Below, one piece after another: positions 16,074 through 24,370 of a DNA stretch of 64,000 bases. How positions within the stretch are numbered: the stretch's first letter is position 1; the number at the start of each line of letters is the position of its first letter. Made by a program: the position numbers and the translations under genes. A model generated the notes under the pieces. That model saw only the letters and a program-made list of their open reading frames with translations, did no database searches and had not been told where the DNA came from. Source of the stretch: Spirochaetales bacterium (lineage in GTDB: Bacteria > Spirochaetota > Spirochaetia > DSM-2461). The stretch covers positions 48,113 to 112,112 of the forward strand of contig JAQQAP010000027.1 in NCBI GenBank assembly GCA_028533045.1. Reading direction: 5' to 3'.

Positions 16074-17018
16074 TTAGTTGGGTGTCGTCTCATACTCAAT
16101 AATAAAAGCGTAGTTCTGTCCGGGGGATCTGGTAAGACCGTAGGCTCCAACAGCTTCCATATAGTCTCCCCAGGTGGGAACGGGAAGGTTCATTTCACCG
16201 TAACCCATGATAGGCTGGCTTTCGCCGGAGTTGTTGGGCTGGGTATTGTCACGGGGGTCCTTGTCGGTTACGCCGTCATCCAGGTTTACCGCCCAGTTGG
16301 TCCAGTCCCATTCGTTACCGGAGAGCCAGAGCCAACCGCCGGCCGGTTCGGCTGAACCTTCAGGCTGGTAACCGCCCAGGAAGGGCCCGATGCTGATGCC
16401 GTAGTGGTCGCCGCCTTCTTCAAAGTGCCAGAAGTACTTGTCATCGTTAACTAATTCAAAAACAAAGGCGTTTTCTTCTTCCGTTTCGGGACAGGCCAGG
16501 TAACCGCCGGCATCCTCGGCCAGGTAAGCCGCCTGGTACCAGTTCAGGTTACCGCTTTTTACGTAGATAACTTCGTAGTAGTGGGTGTCTCCGGCAGCGT
16601 TTGTGAAAGTTTCAACGGGAAGTCTTTCTATATCCACATCGGCGGGAAGCTCTTTCCAGGAAAAGGTGGGGTAGGTGGTAGGAACTTCGATACCGTTCAG
16701 GTTAAGGATGTACTGGTCTACTTCTACGTTTTCTTCACCCATGGGAGTCAGCTTGCTAAATACTTCTGTCAATTTGGCTTCTTCTATGCCGAGTTTGGCT
16801 GCGGCGTCTGCCATGTTGGCTGGACCGGCTTTGGGATCGCCCAGGGCTGCTTTCAGTTCGTCACCTGTAATGCCCAGTTCTGCAGCGGCATCATCAATAG
16901 TAAAAGGTGTCTGGGGTGCTGTTTCAACTGTTGTTTCCGTTTCATTGTTTCCCTTGGCAAAAAGGGTTCCTCCCGCAAGAAGGGCGAAAGTCATAAGAAT
17001 AAGAAGTGTTTTCTTCAT
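16074..17018 (-). CDS. Exported protein with C-type lectin fold domain
   Basis: A 314-residue secreted protein: signal peptide MKKTLLILMTFALLAGGTLFAKG, then two short helical repeats of the form DAAAxLGIxxxxL (residues about 40-85), then a C-type lectin-like domain from about residue 145. The domain shows the fold's usual landmarks: YEVIYVKSGNLNWYQAAYLAEDAGGYLACPETEEEN, WLWLSGNEWDWTNWA, and a closing FIIEYE strand. There is no lipobox. C-type lectin folds bind sugars or proteins at the cell surface. The start at 17018 has AGGAGA. A terminator follows, so it is probably monocistronic. I found no variable repeat or reverse transcriptase to support diversification. Confidence 0.8.
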   Translation of the reverse strand: MKKTLLILMTFALLAGGTLFAKGNNETETTVETAPQTPFTIDDAAAELGITGDELKAALGDPKAGPANMADAAAKLGIEEAKLTEVFSKLTPMGEENVEVDQYILNLNGIEVPTTYPTFSWKELPADVDIERLPVETFTNAAGDTHYYEVIYVKSGNLNWYQAAYLAEDAGGYLACPETEEENAFVFELVNDDKYFWHFEEGGDHYGISIGPFLGGYQPEGSAEPAGGWLWLSGNEWDWTNWAVNLDDGVTDKDPRDNTQPNNSGESQPIMGYGEMNLPVPTWGDYMEAVGAYGLTRSPGQNYAFIIEYETTPN

Positions 17019-17152
17019 GGTAATTCTCCTAAAATATTCGGGGCGGCGACTTTTCATTGCCGTTGCGCCCTGTTTGGGTTGAAATTGTTGAAGGAAATGT
17101 ACTTTTTTTTATTATTTTTGCCTTCTCCGCCGACCGGGAAGAAAAAAAATGT

Positions 17153-17158
17153 TAAAAT
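17153..17158 (+). promoter_or_regulatory. -10 box directly before the AraC-type regulator start
   Basis: TAAAAT ends six bases before the ATG at 17165 and no Shine-Dalgarno is present, so the mRNA should begin at or next to the start codon. The -35 region (CCGACC, 17130-17135) is weak. Confidence 0.45.
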
Positions 17159-17164
17159 AGGGCC

Positions 17165-18394
17165 ATGTGGGAAACGTTTTTTTTCGTCTTTTTGATTATG
17201 GGGGCCGGTTGGACTATTTCCGGTGTGGGAAATTTAGTTCTAAAAAACCGGGAAAGAGAAAAGGGAAAATCCGCTGCCCTTTTTGTCTTGGTGGTCTTCT
17301 TTCTTAATATTCTGGACAATCTTATCCGTCCCGGTGTCTTTAGCCGGGAGTTTGCAGAGGCGATTTACCACTTTAGCCGGCCCAGTTATCTATTAGTCGG
17401 CCCGGCCTTTTTGTTTTATGTACGGGCTCTTTTGAGGGAAAAGGGGGCTTTTAAATTTTCTACGGCCTTTCATTTTATCCCTTTTACCTTAGGGTTAATT
17501 CATTTTCTTCGTTTTCCTTCTACCTTACATCCTGAGATAAAATTCGCCTCCGATAACATCAATGCAGGTCCTGCTCTCAACATGGACTCTCCTCCTGTAG
17601 CACCGCTTACCGGCTTTGATTTTCATTGGGATTTCTGGAAGAATATCTCCCTCATAGCCTATACGGTCGTTGTCCTTTTTCTCATCTATCGGCATAGAAA
17701 AAGAGTTCCCGACCTCTTCTCGTCCCTGGATAAATACACAACCCTCTCCTGGTTCCAGTATTTACTCTTCTTTTACAGTGGGATTTATATTATAAATATG
17801 GTTCTCCACACCCTTTTACCGGATAGTTCTCCGATTCATCAGGCTTCCATGGCATTGGTCCGTGTCCTTCCTCCTGTGGGTTTTGTTTTTTTCTTCTCTC
17901 TTTTTTCCGGCATACAACAAGTACGGGTCCCTCTTCCGGAAGCGTCCCCTGTATCGACGGGATGCCCAAAGGAAAGCCTCCCCGTAACAGAAGAAAAAAA
18001 AGAGAAGAAATACGAGAAATCGGGAATGGGGATTGAAGAGGTCCGCGAACTTTTTCAGCAGTTAAAGGGCTACCTGGAAGAGGAAAAATCCTACCTTGAT
18101 CCCGAACTCACCCTGGAGGAGTTGGCGAACCTTATGGGAGAAACCCGCCACCGCCTTTCGGAAGTTATCAACCGGGAGTCGGGGGACAAGTTTTACCGTT
18201 TTATTAATCATTATCGCCTGGAAGAGTTTAAAAGCGCCATCGAAGAAAACCGTTTTCCCGATTACACTATCCTGGCGGTTGCCTTTGAGTGTGGGTTTCG
18301 TTCCCAGTCAGCCTTCTATAACCTTTTTAAGAAGGAAGAGGGGATGACCCCCCGGGCCTACGTCCTCCGGGTAAGTGAAAAAGAAGCAGGTTAG
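17165..18394 (+). CDS. Membrane-bound AraC-family regulator with 7TM sensor
   Basis: A 409-residue regulator. Residues 1-250 form about seven transmembrane helices (including RPSYLLVGPAFLFYVRALL), and residues about 305-409 are an AraC-type double helix-turn-helix: LTLEELANLMGETRHRLSEVINRESGDKFYRFINHYRLEEFK followed by ILAVAFECGFRSQSAFYNLFKKEEGMTPRAY. Such proteins sense a signal in or across the membrane and bind DNA while anchored. The target is unknown; neighbours on both sides are on the minus strand. A -10 box lies six bases before the ATG, so the transcript is probably leaderless. It nearly abuts the convergent sigma-54 activator gene (3 bp). Confidence 0.9.
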   Translation: MWETFFFVFLIMGAGWTISGVGNLVLKNREREKGKSAALFVLVVFFLNILDNLIRPGVFSREFAEAIYHFSRPSYLLVGPAFLFYVRALLREKGAFKFSTAFHFIPFTLGLIHFLRFPSTLHPEIKFASDNINAGPALNMDSPPVAPLTGFDFHWDFWKNISLIAYTVVVLFLIYRHRKRVPDLFSSLDKYTTLSWFQYLLFFYSGIYIINMVLHTLLPDSSPIHQASMALVRVLPPVGFVFFFSLFSGIQQVRVPLPEASPVSTGCPKESLPVTEEKKEKKYEKSGMGIEEVRELFQQLKGYLEEEKSYLDPELTLEELANLMGETRHRLSEVINRESGDKFYRFINHYRLEEFKSAIEENRFPDYTILAVAFECGFRSQSAFYNLFKKEEGMTPRAYVLRVSEKEAG

Positions 18395-18397
18395 AAA

Positions 18398-19873
18398 TTA
18401 AATCCCCAGTTTCTTCATACGGCTCTGTAGGGTCGTCGGCTTCATGTCCAACAGCTCGGCTGCCCCGTTTTTTCCGTAAATCTTTCCCTTCGTTCGTTCA
18501 AGAGCGGCTTTGATATGTCCCGCCATAGCCTCATCCAAGCTAGGGAAGGCTCCCTCCTTTTCCGGCGGGGCTAACTGTGGGAGGGACTTGTTCGGGTTTC
18601 CCCCCTCCAGGGAGAGATGCTTCCTTCCTATAGAACCGCCGCCGGCTATCAATGCCGCTCGACGGATCACATTCTGCAACTCCCGTACATTACCCGGCCA
18701 ATCGTGGTTTAAGAGGGACTGCACTCCGTCGGAGGAGAGATTGACTCCGGGATACTTTCCGCTTGTTCGTATTTGATCCAGGAAATGCTCCGCCAAAAGG
18801 ATAATGTCCTCCCCCCGTTCGCGCAGGGGGGGCAGGCCAATGGGAAAGACCCCCAGGCGGTAGTAGAGGTCTTCCCTAAAGCTTCCTTTTTCTACAGCCT
18901 CTTTGAGGTTCACGTGGCTCGCTGCAATGACCCGTACATCGGTACGGAGGGTTTTCTCGCCGCCCACCCGTTCAAAGCTGCCCTCCTGAAGGGTGCGGAG
19001 AAGTTTGGGCTGCACCTCCGGAGGCAGGTCTCCAATCTCATCCAGAAAAAGTGTCCCCCCGTGGGCCAGTTCAAAGCGTCCTTTTCTCTGGGTTACCGCC
19101 GAAGTAAAGGCTCCCTTCTCATGACCGAAGAGTTCGCTTTCCGCCAGTCCCGCAGAAAGGGCGGAGCAATTTAGGGCAATAAAAGGCCGGTCTCGACGGG
19201 TGCTGAGCCGGTGGATTAGCTGGGCGGCTTGTTCCTTTCCCGTTCCCGTTTCTCCCTGTATGAGGACGGGCAGGTCTGAGGCGGCCACTGTTCGAATTAG
19301 CTCCAGAACAATATTCCAGGCGGGGGATTCTCCAATCACGGAACGAAACTCCTCGGCTCGTTCCGTGAGCAGACGGTTTCTCTCCTCCAGGAGGCTTTTT
19401 TGCTGACTCAGAAGGTAACTCGAGGCATCGCTTTGGGAAAGGATGATTTCTATCATGCGGGAGATGGTGCCCACAAAACGGATGATTTGGGGGGAAAACA
19501 TATGACACTGCCTGTGATCCAGAGTGAGAAGACCGATGGGAGCCCCTTCGCTGTGGAGAGGGGAAATAAGGCAGGAGTGGCCGTTGGGCATATCCAGAAT
19601 CTCTTCGTAAGTGTCTTCGTGGTCGTCTTCTTCGGGGAAAAGGTAGGGTTCGGGGTAGTTGAGTTTTTCCGCCATATCCCGGCGAAGGCCCAGGTTTATG
19701 GAATAATCCTTCATCTTTTCATTTTTTAGGGGGCCCATGGCTTTTTGTACGGTAAGGGTGGAGTTGTCCGTTTTTTTGAGGATAACCGCCAGTTCGTAGT
19801 CGACGATGTCATTCAGGGCCGTCAAAATCAGTTCAAGAACACTGTCAATGTTGATGGGGACGGGAGTATTCAT
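18398..19873 (-). CDS. Sigma-54-dependent activator with GAF domain, NorR-like
   Basis: A 491-residue enhancer-binding protein. Residues about 10-150 are a GAF sensor domain, about 155-180 a helical linker, about 180-400 the AAA+ domain with Walker A GETGTGKE (207-214), the sigma-54 contact loop GAFTSA (254-259; Ser replaces the usual second Gly), Walker B LFLDEIGD, and the arginine-finger segment FREDLYYRL; residues about 445-491 are a Fis-type helix-turn-helix. The architecture matches NorR, a redox/NO-sensing activator. It is divergent from a peroxiredoxin gene with a consensus -24/-12 promoter, and three tandem palindromes lie between them. It should activate the peroxiredoxin and may repress itself. 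Confidence 0.92.
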   Translation of the reverse strand: MNTPVPINIDSVLELILTALNDIVDYELAVILKKTDNSTLTVQKAMGPLKNEKMKDYSINLGLRRDMAEKLNYPEPYLFPEEDDHEDTYEEILDMPNGHSCLISPLHSEGAPIGLLTLDHRQCHMFSPQIIRFVGTISRMIEIILSQSDASSYLLSQQKSLLEERNRLLTERAEEFRSVIGESPAWNIVLELIRTVAASDLPVLIQGETGTGKEQAAQLIHRLSTRRDRPFIALNCSALSAGLAESELFGHEKGAFTSAVTQRKGRFELAHGGTLFLDEIGDLPPEVQPKLLRTLQEGSFERVGGEKTLRTDVRVIAASHVNLKEAVEKGSFREDLYYRLGVFPIGLPPLRERGEDIILLAEHFLDQIRTSGKYPGVNLSSDGVQSLLNHDWPGNVRELQNVIRRAALIAGGGSIGRKHLSLEGGNPNKSLPQLAPPEKEGAFPSLDEAMAGHIKAALERTKGKIYGKNGAAELLDMKPTTLQSRMKKLGI

Positions 19874-19894
19874 AGGGTGCCTCCATAGAGTGCT

Positions 19895-19948
19895 AACGAT
19901 ATACCGTTATATGACGATATATCGTTGATAATCTACCGGTATTTCGGT
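19895..19948 (+). promoter_or_regulatory. Three tandem palindromes, candidate activator binding sites
   Basis: AACGATATACCGTT (19895-19908), GACGATATATCGTT (19913-19926) and ACCGGTATTTCGGT (19935-19948) share an A[A/C]CG-N6-CG[T/G]T pattern with centres 18 and 22 bp apart. They lie about 90-140 bp upstream of the peroxiredoxin -24 box, the usual enhancer distance, and overlap the activator's own promoter. The layout resembles the three NorR sites upstream of norV in E. coli. Confidence 0.6.
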
Positions 19949-19958
19949 TACTGGTCAA
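19930..19958 (-). promoter_or_regulatory. Sigma-70-type promoter of the NorR-like activator gene
   Basis: On the minus strand TTGACC (19958-19953), 17-bp spacer, TAGATT (19935-19930). The predicted start near 19923 gives a 50-nt leader with GGAGG six bases before the ATG at 19873. The third palindrome lies in the spacer and the second covers the start, consistent with autorepression. Confidence 0.6.
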
Positions 19959-19981
19959 GGGGAAGAAGATGGGCGATATAT

Positions 19982-20026
19982 TGAAAACTATATAACTCCA
20001 TGTATAGAAGAGATATATAGTTTTCA
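19982..20026. repeat. Perfect 13-bp inverted repeat upstream of the peroxiredoxin promoter
   Basis: TGAAAACTATATA (19982-19994) and TATATAGTTTTCA (20014-20026) are exact reverse complements around a 19-bp spacer. It ends nine bases before the -24 box, so a protein bound here would touch sigma-54 polymerase. It differs from the three activator-type palindromes and could serve a second regulator or a DNA-bending protein. Confidence 0.6.
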
Positions 20027-20035
20027 GTATAAAAC

Positions 20036-20051
20036 TGGCACACCCTTTGCA
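20036..20051 (+). promoter_or_regulatory. Sigma-54 (-24/-12) promoter of the peroxiredoxin gene
   Basis: TGGCACACCCTTTGCA matches the consensus TGGCAC-N5-TTGCA at every conserved position with exact spacing. Expected start near 20062, leader about 27 nt with AAAGGAGA. Confidence 0.85.
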
Positions 20052-20088
20052 ATATAGAAAGCATAAAACAGTAAAGGAGATTTTTACA

Positions 20089-20736
20089 ATGGAAGATAAC
20101 AAGATTAACATGCCCCTCTTGGGAGATGATTTCCCCGAAATGACCGTTAACACCACCCACGGTGTCATGAATATACCGGGAGACCTTAAAGGCAGCTGGT
20201 TCGTGCTGTTTAGTCATCCCGCTGACTTTACCCCCGTTTGTACCACCGAGTTCGTAGGCTTCCAGAATAAGGTTGCCGAGTTTGACGAAATGGGTGTTAA
20301 GCTAATCGGTATGTCCGTAGATCAGGTCTTCAGCCACATTAAATGGGCCGAATGGATCAAGCAAAAACTGAATGTGGAAATCACCTATCCTATCGTGGCC
20401 GCCAACGATTCGGTAGCCAATAAGCTGGGAATGCTTCATCCGGGCAAGGGAACCAATACGGTTCGTGCTGTTTTTGTTGTCGACCCCCAGGGAAAGGTAA
20501 GACTGGTTCTTTACTATCCCCAGGAAATCGGCCGAAACATGGACGAAGTTGTTCGTGCTGTTAAGGCTATGCAGGTATCCGACGCCAATGGTGTGGCCAT
20601 GCCCGCCAACTGGCCCGAAAATGACCTGATTGGTAATAGAGTCATCATTCCCCCCGCATCCACAATGGAAGACGCGGCTAAGAGGCTTGATGAGTACGAA
20701 GGTTACGATTGGTGGTTCTGCCATAAAGAACTTTAA
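20089..20736 (+). CDS. 1-Cys-type peroxiredoxin (Prx6 family)
   Basis: A 215-residue thiol peroxidase that reduces hydrogen peroxide and organic or nitrogen peroxides. The peroxidatic cysteine is in [12 protein letters not shown] near residue 45, and the Prx6-type C-terminal extension is present, ending in WWFCHKEL, which carries a second cysteine near the end as in archaeal Prx6 proteins. I start at the ATG at 20089, eight bases after AAAGGAGA; the frame upstream crosses the promoter. It is driven by a consensus sigma-54 promoter and divergent from a NorR-like activator. A perfect hairpin follows the stop. Confidence 0.94.
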   Translation: MEDNKINMPLLGDDFPEMTVNTTHGVMNIPGDLKGSWFVLFSHPADFTPVCTTEFVGFQNKVAEFDEMGVKLIGMSVDQVFSHIKWAEWIKQKLNVEITYPIVAANDSVANKLGMLHPGKGTNTVRAVFVVDPQGKVRLVLYYPQEIGRNMDEVVRAVKAMQVSDANGVAMPANWPENDLIGNRVIIPPASTMEDAAKRLDEYEGYDWWFCHKEL

Positions 20737-20749
20737 TATATAAGCTATC

Positions 20750-20779
20750 GGCCCAGTCTGCTTTACTAGAGACTGGGCC
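20750..20779 (+). terminator. Hairpin after the peroxiredoxin gene
   Basis: GGCCCAGTCT (20750-20759) pairs perfectly with AGACTGGGCC (20770-20779). No T-run follows, so termination may be weak. The loop holds the -35 box of the pepT promoter. Confidence 0.6.
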
Positions 20780-20790
20780 GGTGTTATATT
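20762..20790 (+). promoter_or_regulatory. Promoter of pepT, leaderless type
   Basis: TTTACT (20762-20767), 17-bp spacer, TATATT (20785-20790), then seven bases to the ATG at 20798. No Shine-Dalgarno sequence is present. Confidence 0.5.
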
Positions 20791-20797
20791 GAAAACC

Positions 20798-22039
20798 ATG
20801 GAACTACATAACCACATCCTAGACCGATTCATCCGTTACGCCGCTATCAGCACCCAGTCTGACCGGGAGCTGGCCGAAACCCAAAAGCCTTCCACCGATT
20901 CCCAATGGGATCTTCTTCGTCTTCTTAAAGAGGAAATGACCGAAATGGGGCTTTCCCGTATTGAATTGACCGATCAAGGTTTCCTTTTTGGACGGCTCGA
21001 TCCTTCCGAAGGTTGTGAAAAGTCTCCGTCTGTTGGTTTCATGGCCCATGTGGATACAGCCTCCGATGCCCCCGGAACGGGCGTTGTTCCCCGCATACAC
21101 GAAAATTACGACGGCAGCGACATCGTTCTAAAAGGTGATACTGTCATCTCCCCTTCCGAATATCCCGCCCTTCTCTCTTATAAGGGCGATACTATTATTA
21201 CTTCCTCGGGAGACACTCTCCTGGGAGCGGATGATAAGGCGGGTATCGCAGAAATCCTTACTATGGCCGACTATTACCTCAAGAATCCCCGGGTAAAACA
21301 CGGCCCCCTGGAATTTATCTTTACCCCCGACGAAGAAACGGGCTGCGGTATGGATGGTTTTCCTTTGGATAAACTGGAATCCTCCCTTTGTTACACCGTA
21401 GACGGAGGGGAAGAGGGAGAAGTTGAAGAGGAGTGTTACTACGCCTACTCGGCCGAGGTTCACTGTACCGGTGCCGCTATTCATCCCGGTTACGGAAGGG
21501 GAAAACTGGTAAATGCCGCAGCCATGGCCGCTTTCTTTGGTTCTCTCTTACCCCGGAGCGAAAGCCCTGAAGCCACCGATGGGCGCTACGGTAATTACTG
21601 GATTCACGCCCTTTCGGGAGAGACCGAATCGGCCCGCCTCCAAATCATGATTCGCGACTTTGACCGGGAAGGTATGGACCGTCGCCTGGCTGCTTTGGAT
21701 GCCTTTGCTAGAGCGACGGAAGCGGCTTTTCCCGGCGGGAAAGTAGGGGTGGATAAGAAAAAACAGTATGAAAATATGGGAGAAGGTATCGCAAAGGAAC
21801 CTCGCCTCATGTCTTACCTCATGGACTCTTTAAAAGAAGAAGATGTCCTTCCCATACATAAACCTATTCGAGGAGGAACTGACGGCTCCCGTTTGACCGA
21901 GATGGGAATCCCCACTCCCAATATTTACGGGGGCGGCCATAATTTTCACAGCCGAAAAGAGTGGATTCCCCTTTCCGCCATGGAGAGTTGCTGTCGGGTT
22001 CTTATTCGCCTGGCCCGTAAATGGGGAGAACCGGCCTAG
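20798..22039 (+). CDS. pepT: Peptidase T (tripeptide aminopeptidase)
   Basis: A 413-residue M20-family zinc exopeptidase that removes the N-terminal residue of tripeptides in the cytosol. Metal-site motifs are MAHVDTASDAPG, LLGADDKAGIAEIL, TPDEETGCGMDGF and the late histidine in NIYGGGHNFHSRKEW. Length fits the family (about 410). The ATG at 20798 is chosen; a TTG three codons earlier is possible. A TATATT hexamer seven bases before the ATG and the lack of a ribosome-binding site suggest a leaderless message. It is convergent with the sensor gene at 22042 (2 bp gap). Confidence 0.94.
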   Translation: MELHNHILDRFIRYAAISTQSDRELAETQKPSTDSQWDLLRLLKEEMTEMGLSRIELTDQGFLFGRLDPSEGCEKSPSVGFMAHVDTASDAPGTGVVPRIHENYDGSDIVLKGDTVISPSEYPALLSYKGDTIITSSGDTLLGADDKAGIAEILTMADYYLKNPRVKHGPLEFIFTPDEETGCGMDGFPLDKLESSLCYTVDGGEEGEVEEECYYAYSAEVHCTGAAIHPGYGRGKLVNAAAMAAFFGSLLPRSESPEATDGRYGNYWIHALSGETESARLQIMIRDFDREGMDRRLAALDAFARATEAAFPGGKVGVDKKKQYENMGEGIAKEPRLMSYLMDSLKEEDVLPIHKPIRGGTDGSRLTEMGIPTPNIYGGGHNFHSRKEWIPLSAMESCCRVLIRLARKWGEPA

Positions 22040-22041
22040 TC

Positions 22042-23463
22042 TTATTTCTTCTTTATGACTTCCGAGGCCTCGGGGTAGTATTTTTCGAGGCAGTCCGGGC
22101 AGAGGCTATGGCTAAATACGGCGTCCGTATTATCACTTAGGTACTGTTCCACTTTATCCCAGTATCCTTTGTCATTACGGATGCTTTTGCAGTGGGAACA
22201 GATGGGGATGATGCCCTTGAGGGTGTGGATTTGATTCAGGGCATCTTGAAGTTCCCTGTTCTGTTTCTCAATCAGGCTGATCTTTTCCCTCAGAGCCAGA
22301 GTTTTCTCATTAACTTTTAGTTCCAGTTTTCTATTTGTATCGGCTAGAATGCGTCTGGCCCTTTTTTGTCTATGGTAACGTAAATGGAGTATGAAGAGGG
22401 ATAGGACAATAAAGATACCTCCCGTAAGGAAAAGGACGGGGTGGTTTTCTATTACTCCGGGAGGTTCATTAAAAATTATCGCCCCAGGGGGAAGATCTTG
22501 CTGTGTAAGTCCGAATCTCTCCAGTTCATTGTAGTCAAAAAGGAGTTCCCGGGGACATTCGTTAATAACCGGAAGGGACGCGACCTGTTCTCCTTCCAGT
22601 ATTCTCCGAGCCAACATTCCCGCCGTCCGTCCCTGAGTACGGCCGGTAGTCAGAACACCTCCTACTATTCCGTTTCCAAAATAGAAATCCCACGAACCGT
22701 AAATAGGGACTTCCGAGTTTTGTCTAATCATCCCTATTCCGTCCAGATAGGAAATAAAATCACCCTCCCTGTCCCTGTTAAAGGTCAATAGGTAAATAAG
22801 ATCCTCTTTGCCCAGGCCGGAGAGGAAGCGGGGGACCTCATTCAGCTTAAAATCCTGGTAAAATTGGAAGGTGAAGCGGTCCGAATAGCTATTGAGAAGA
22901 GGGAGTAATTCGGCTTTGATGCGGTTTCCCGTATAGCTTTTGTCCAGGATGATTATAACCCGGTTTCTCTTCGGGTGAAGTTGAGCCATCAGATCCAGAT
23001 TTGCTTGATAATCAATATACTCCACCACGCCGGTGTAGTTTTCCTTTCCCTTCAAGAGCTCCGGAGAGTAGTTGTTTATGCCGCAGAAAACCACCGGGAT
23101 ATTCGGATAAAGGGAATCTCCGTACTCCGTAAGAAAGCGGAGGGCGTTGTTGTCTGAGCAGATAATCAGGTCATAGTGGATATTGGTTAATTGTTTTTTA
23201 CTCGCTTCAAAGAGGAGAAGTCTTTCAAAGTATTCTTCCCCGGAATTTCGCTTTGTATCGAGGTATTCAAAGTGGATTTCTACGGAATCGCTTTTTAGGG
23301 ATTCCTTTATTCCCTGGCTAATACTGTCGGTCCAGTATAATCCCTGATGGTAGGAGTGAATGACCAGAACGTTCTTTATTTTATTGGTTCCGTCCACACT
23401 TTGGCCGTAGCCCATAAGAGAGGTAAGTAGCAGAAGGATAAAGATAAATAAGTAACGCTTCAT
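22042..23463 (-). CDS. Periplasmic binding-protein-like sensor with membrane anchor and C-terminal Cys motif
   Basis: A 473-residue protein: signal peptide (1-20), a two-lobed ABC-type substrate-binding domain (about 30-325, start NVLVIHSYHQGLYWTDSISQGIKESL), one transmembrane helix (about 343-365), a coiled coil (about 375-415), and a C-terminal module with PICSHCKSIRNDKGYWDKVEQYL...HSLCPDCLEKYYPE. This CxxC...CxxC module recurs at the ends of sensory proteins in several phyla and may bind metal. No kinase, GGDEF or HTH domain is present, so output must be through partners. A strong promoter (TTGACC, 17 bp, TAATAT) ends six bases before the ATG. Confidence 0.82.
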   Translation of the reverse strand: MKRYLFIFILLLLTSLMGYGQSVDGTNKIKNVLVIHSYHQGLYWTDSISQGIKESLKSDSVEIHFEYLDTKRNSGEEYFERLLLFEASKKQLTNIHYDLIICSDNNALRFLTEYGDSLYPNIPVVFCGINNYSPELLKGKENYTGVVEYIDYQANLDLMAQLHPKRNRVIIILDKSYTGNRIKAELLPLLNSYSDRFTFQFYQDFKLNEVPRFLSGLGKEDLIYLLTFNRDREGDFISYLDGIGMIRQNSEVPIYGSWDFYFGNGIVGGVLTTGRTQGRTAGMLARRILEGEQVASLPVINECPRELLFDYNELERFGLTQQDLPPGAIIFNEPPGVIENHPVLFLTGGIFIVLSLFILHLRYHRQKRARRILADTNRKLELKVNEKTLALREKISLIEKQNRELQDALNQIHTLKGIIPICSHCKSIRNDKGYWDKVEQYLSDNTDAVFSHSLCPDCLEKYYPEASEVIKKK

Positions 23464-23469
23464 AGGGTA

Positions 23470-23498
23470 ATATTAGGCTTCCTTGAGGATTGGGTCAA
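23470..23498 (-). promoter_or_regulatory. Promoter of the sensor gene at 23463, leaderless type
   Basis: On the minus strand TTGACC (23498-23493), 17-bp spacer, TAATAT (23475-23470), then TACCCT and the ATG. Seven bases after the -10 box is the A of the ATG. There is no Shine-Dalgarno. Confidence 0.65.
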
Positions 23499-23505
23499 AC
23501 GGAAA

Positions 23506-24318
23506 TTAGCAGCTGAGAAGCATTTTCCGGATGGTATCGTGGGGAGACATGGCTTTACGGCCCCTTTCTTCCAGCTGCTGCCGTAATAATCGGACTAGTT
23601 GGGCATTGGTAAAAACTTCAGGACCACCCAGAAGGGGAGAGTGTTCAAAGCCCACCCGGAGAAAATCGGCCCCCAATTCGGCAGCGCTTAGATAGGAGGT
23701 GAAATCGCGGGCTCCCGCAAAGAGAGCTCCCCAGTTACTTTCTTGGGGCAGTTGGCTCACCAGGTAAGAAAGGAGTTCCCGGGAGAAAACCATGCCCCAG
23801 GGGATGTTGAATTTAAAGGTAAAGTTGAAGGGGGGAATCAGGTGGCCCTCATCTATTAAGTAACGGGCGAAGGCCAGATGGCCCGTATCATAAATTTCCA
23901 GCGTGGGTTTTACTCCGTACTGTTCCATTCTATCCAGGTAGAGGAGAATCTGCTCCGTTGTCTGGGTGTAAACACCTTCTCGCCCGTTAAAGGAGCCCAT
24001 GCTCAGGGAGGAAAAAACTGTTCCTTCCAGGGTGGCCGGCAATATTCTTTCTTCCGGAGCAAGGCCCGGCGCCCTATTGGTGCCTGCTTCGATAATCAGA
24101 TCCGTTCTATCGTAGATTCCCCGGAATGTTTCCTCAAGTCCGCCCATCTTTCGGGGTGACATATCCCGGCTTTCTCCGGGATGGAGATGGATGATGGAGG
24201 CCCCTTCTTCGGTACAGTGTACCGCTTCCTCTATAATTTTTTCGGGGGCGAATCGGGGATTTTTCTCTTCTCCTTTCCAGGGAACAGAGGGCGCGACGGA
24301 AAGTATAATGTCATCCAT
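23506..24318 (-). CDS. Beta-keto acid cleavage enzyme (BKACE, DUF849 family)
   Basis: A 270-residue TIM-barrel protein of the family that cleaves a beta-keto acid with acetyl-CoA, as 3-keto-5-aminohexanoate cleavage enzyme does in lysine fermentation. Seen are the opening strand IILSVAPSVPWKGEEKNPRFAPEKIIEEAVHCTEEGASIIHLHPGE, with the metal-binding HLH pair, and the closing GADFLRVGFEHSPLLGGPEVFTNAQLV. It is at the short end for the family. The substrate cannot be predicted because there are no lysine- or carnitine-degradation neighbours. A TATATT seven bases before the ATG suggests leaderless expression. Confidence 0.85.
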   Translation of the reverse strand: MDDIILSVAPSVPWKGEEKNPRFAPEKIIEEAVHCTEEGASIIHLHPGESRDMSPRKMGGLEETFRGIYDRTDLIIEAGTNRAPGLAPEERILPATLEGTVFSSLSMGSFNGREGVYTQTTEQILLYLDRMEQYGVKPTLEIYDTGHLAFARYLIDEGHLIPPFNFTFKFNIPWGMVFSRELLSYLVSQLPQESNWGALFAGARDFTSYLSAAELGADFLRVGFEHSPLLGGPEVFTNAQLVRLLRQQLEERGRKAMSPHDTIRKMLLSC

Positions 24319-24325
24319 GTCATAG

Positions 24326-24331
24326 AATATA
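24326..24331 (-). promoter_or_regulatory. -10 box before the BKACE gene
   Basis: TATATT on the minus strand ends seven bases before the ATG at 24318. The -35 region is poor (CAGTTT). No Shine-Dalgarno. Confidence 0.35.
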
Positions 24332-24370
24332 GCGCAGGAAAAAAGGAAAAACTGATCGGCCCGTTCTTTT

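Noticed and set aside
16074..17018. Diversity-generating retroelement variable region in the lectin-fold gene
   Set aside because: No reverse transcriptase, accessory protein or template repeat was found in the window.
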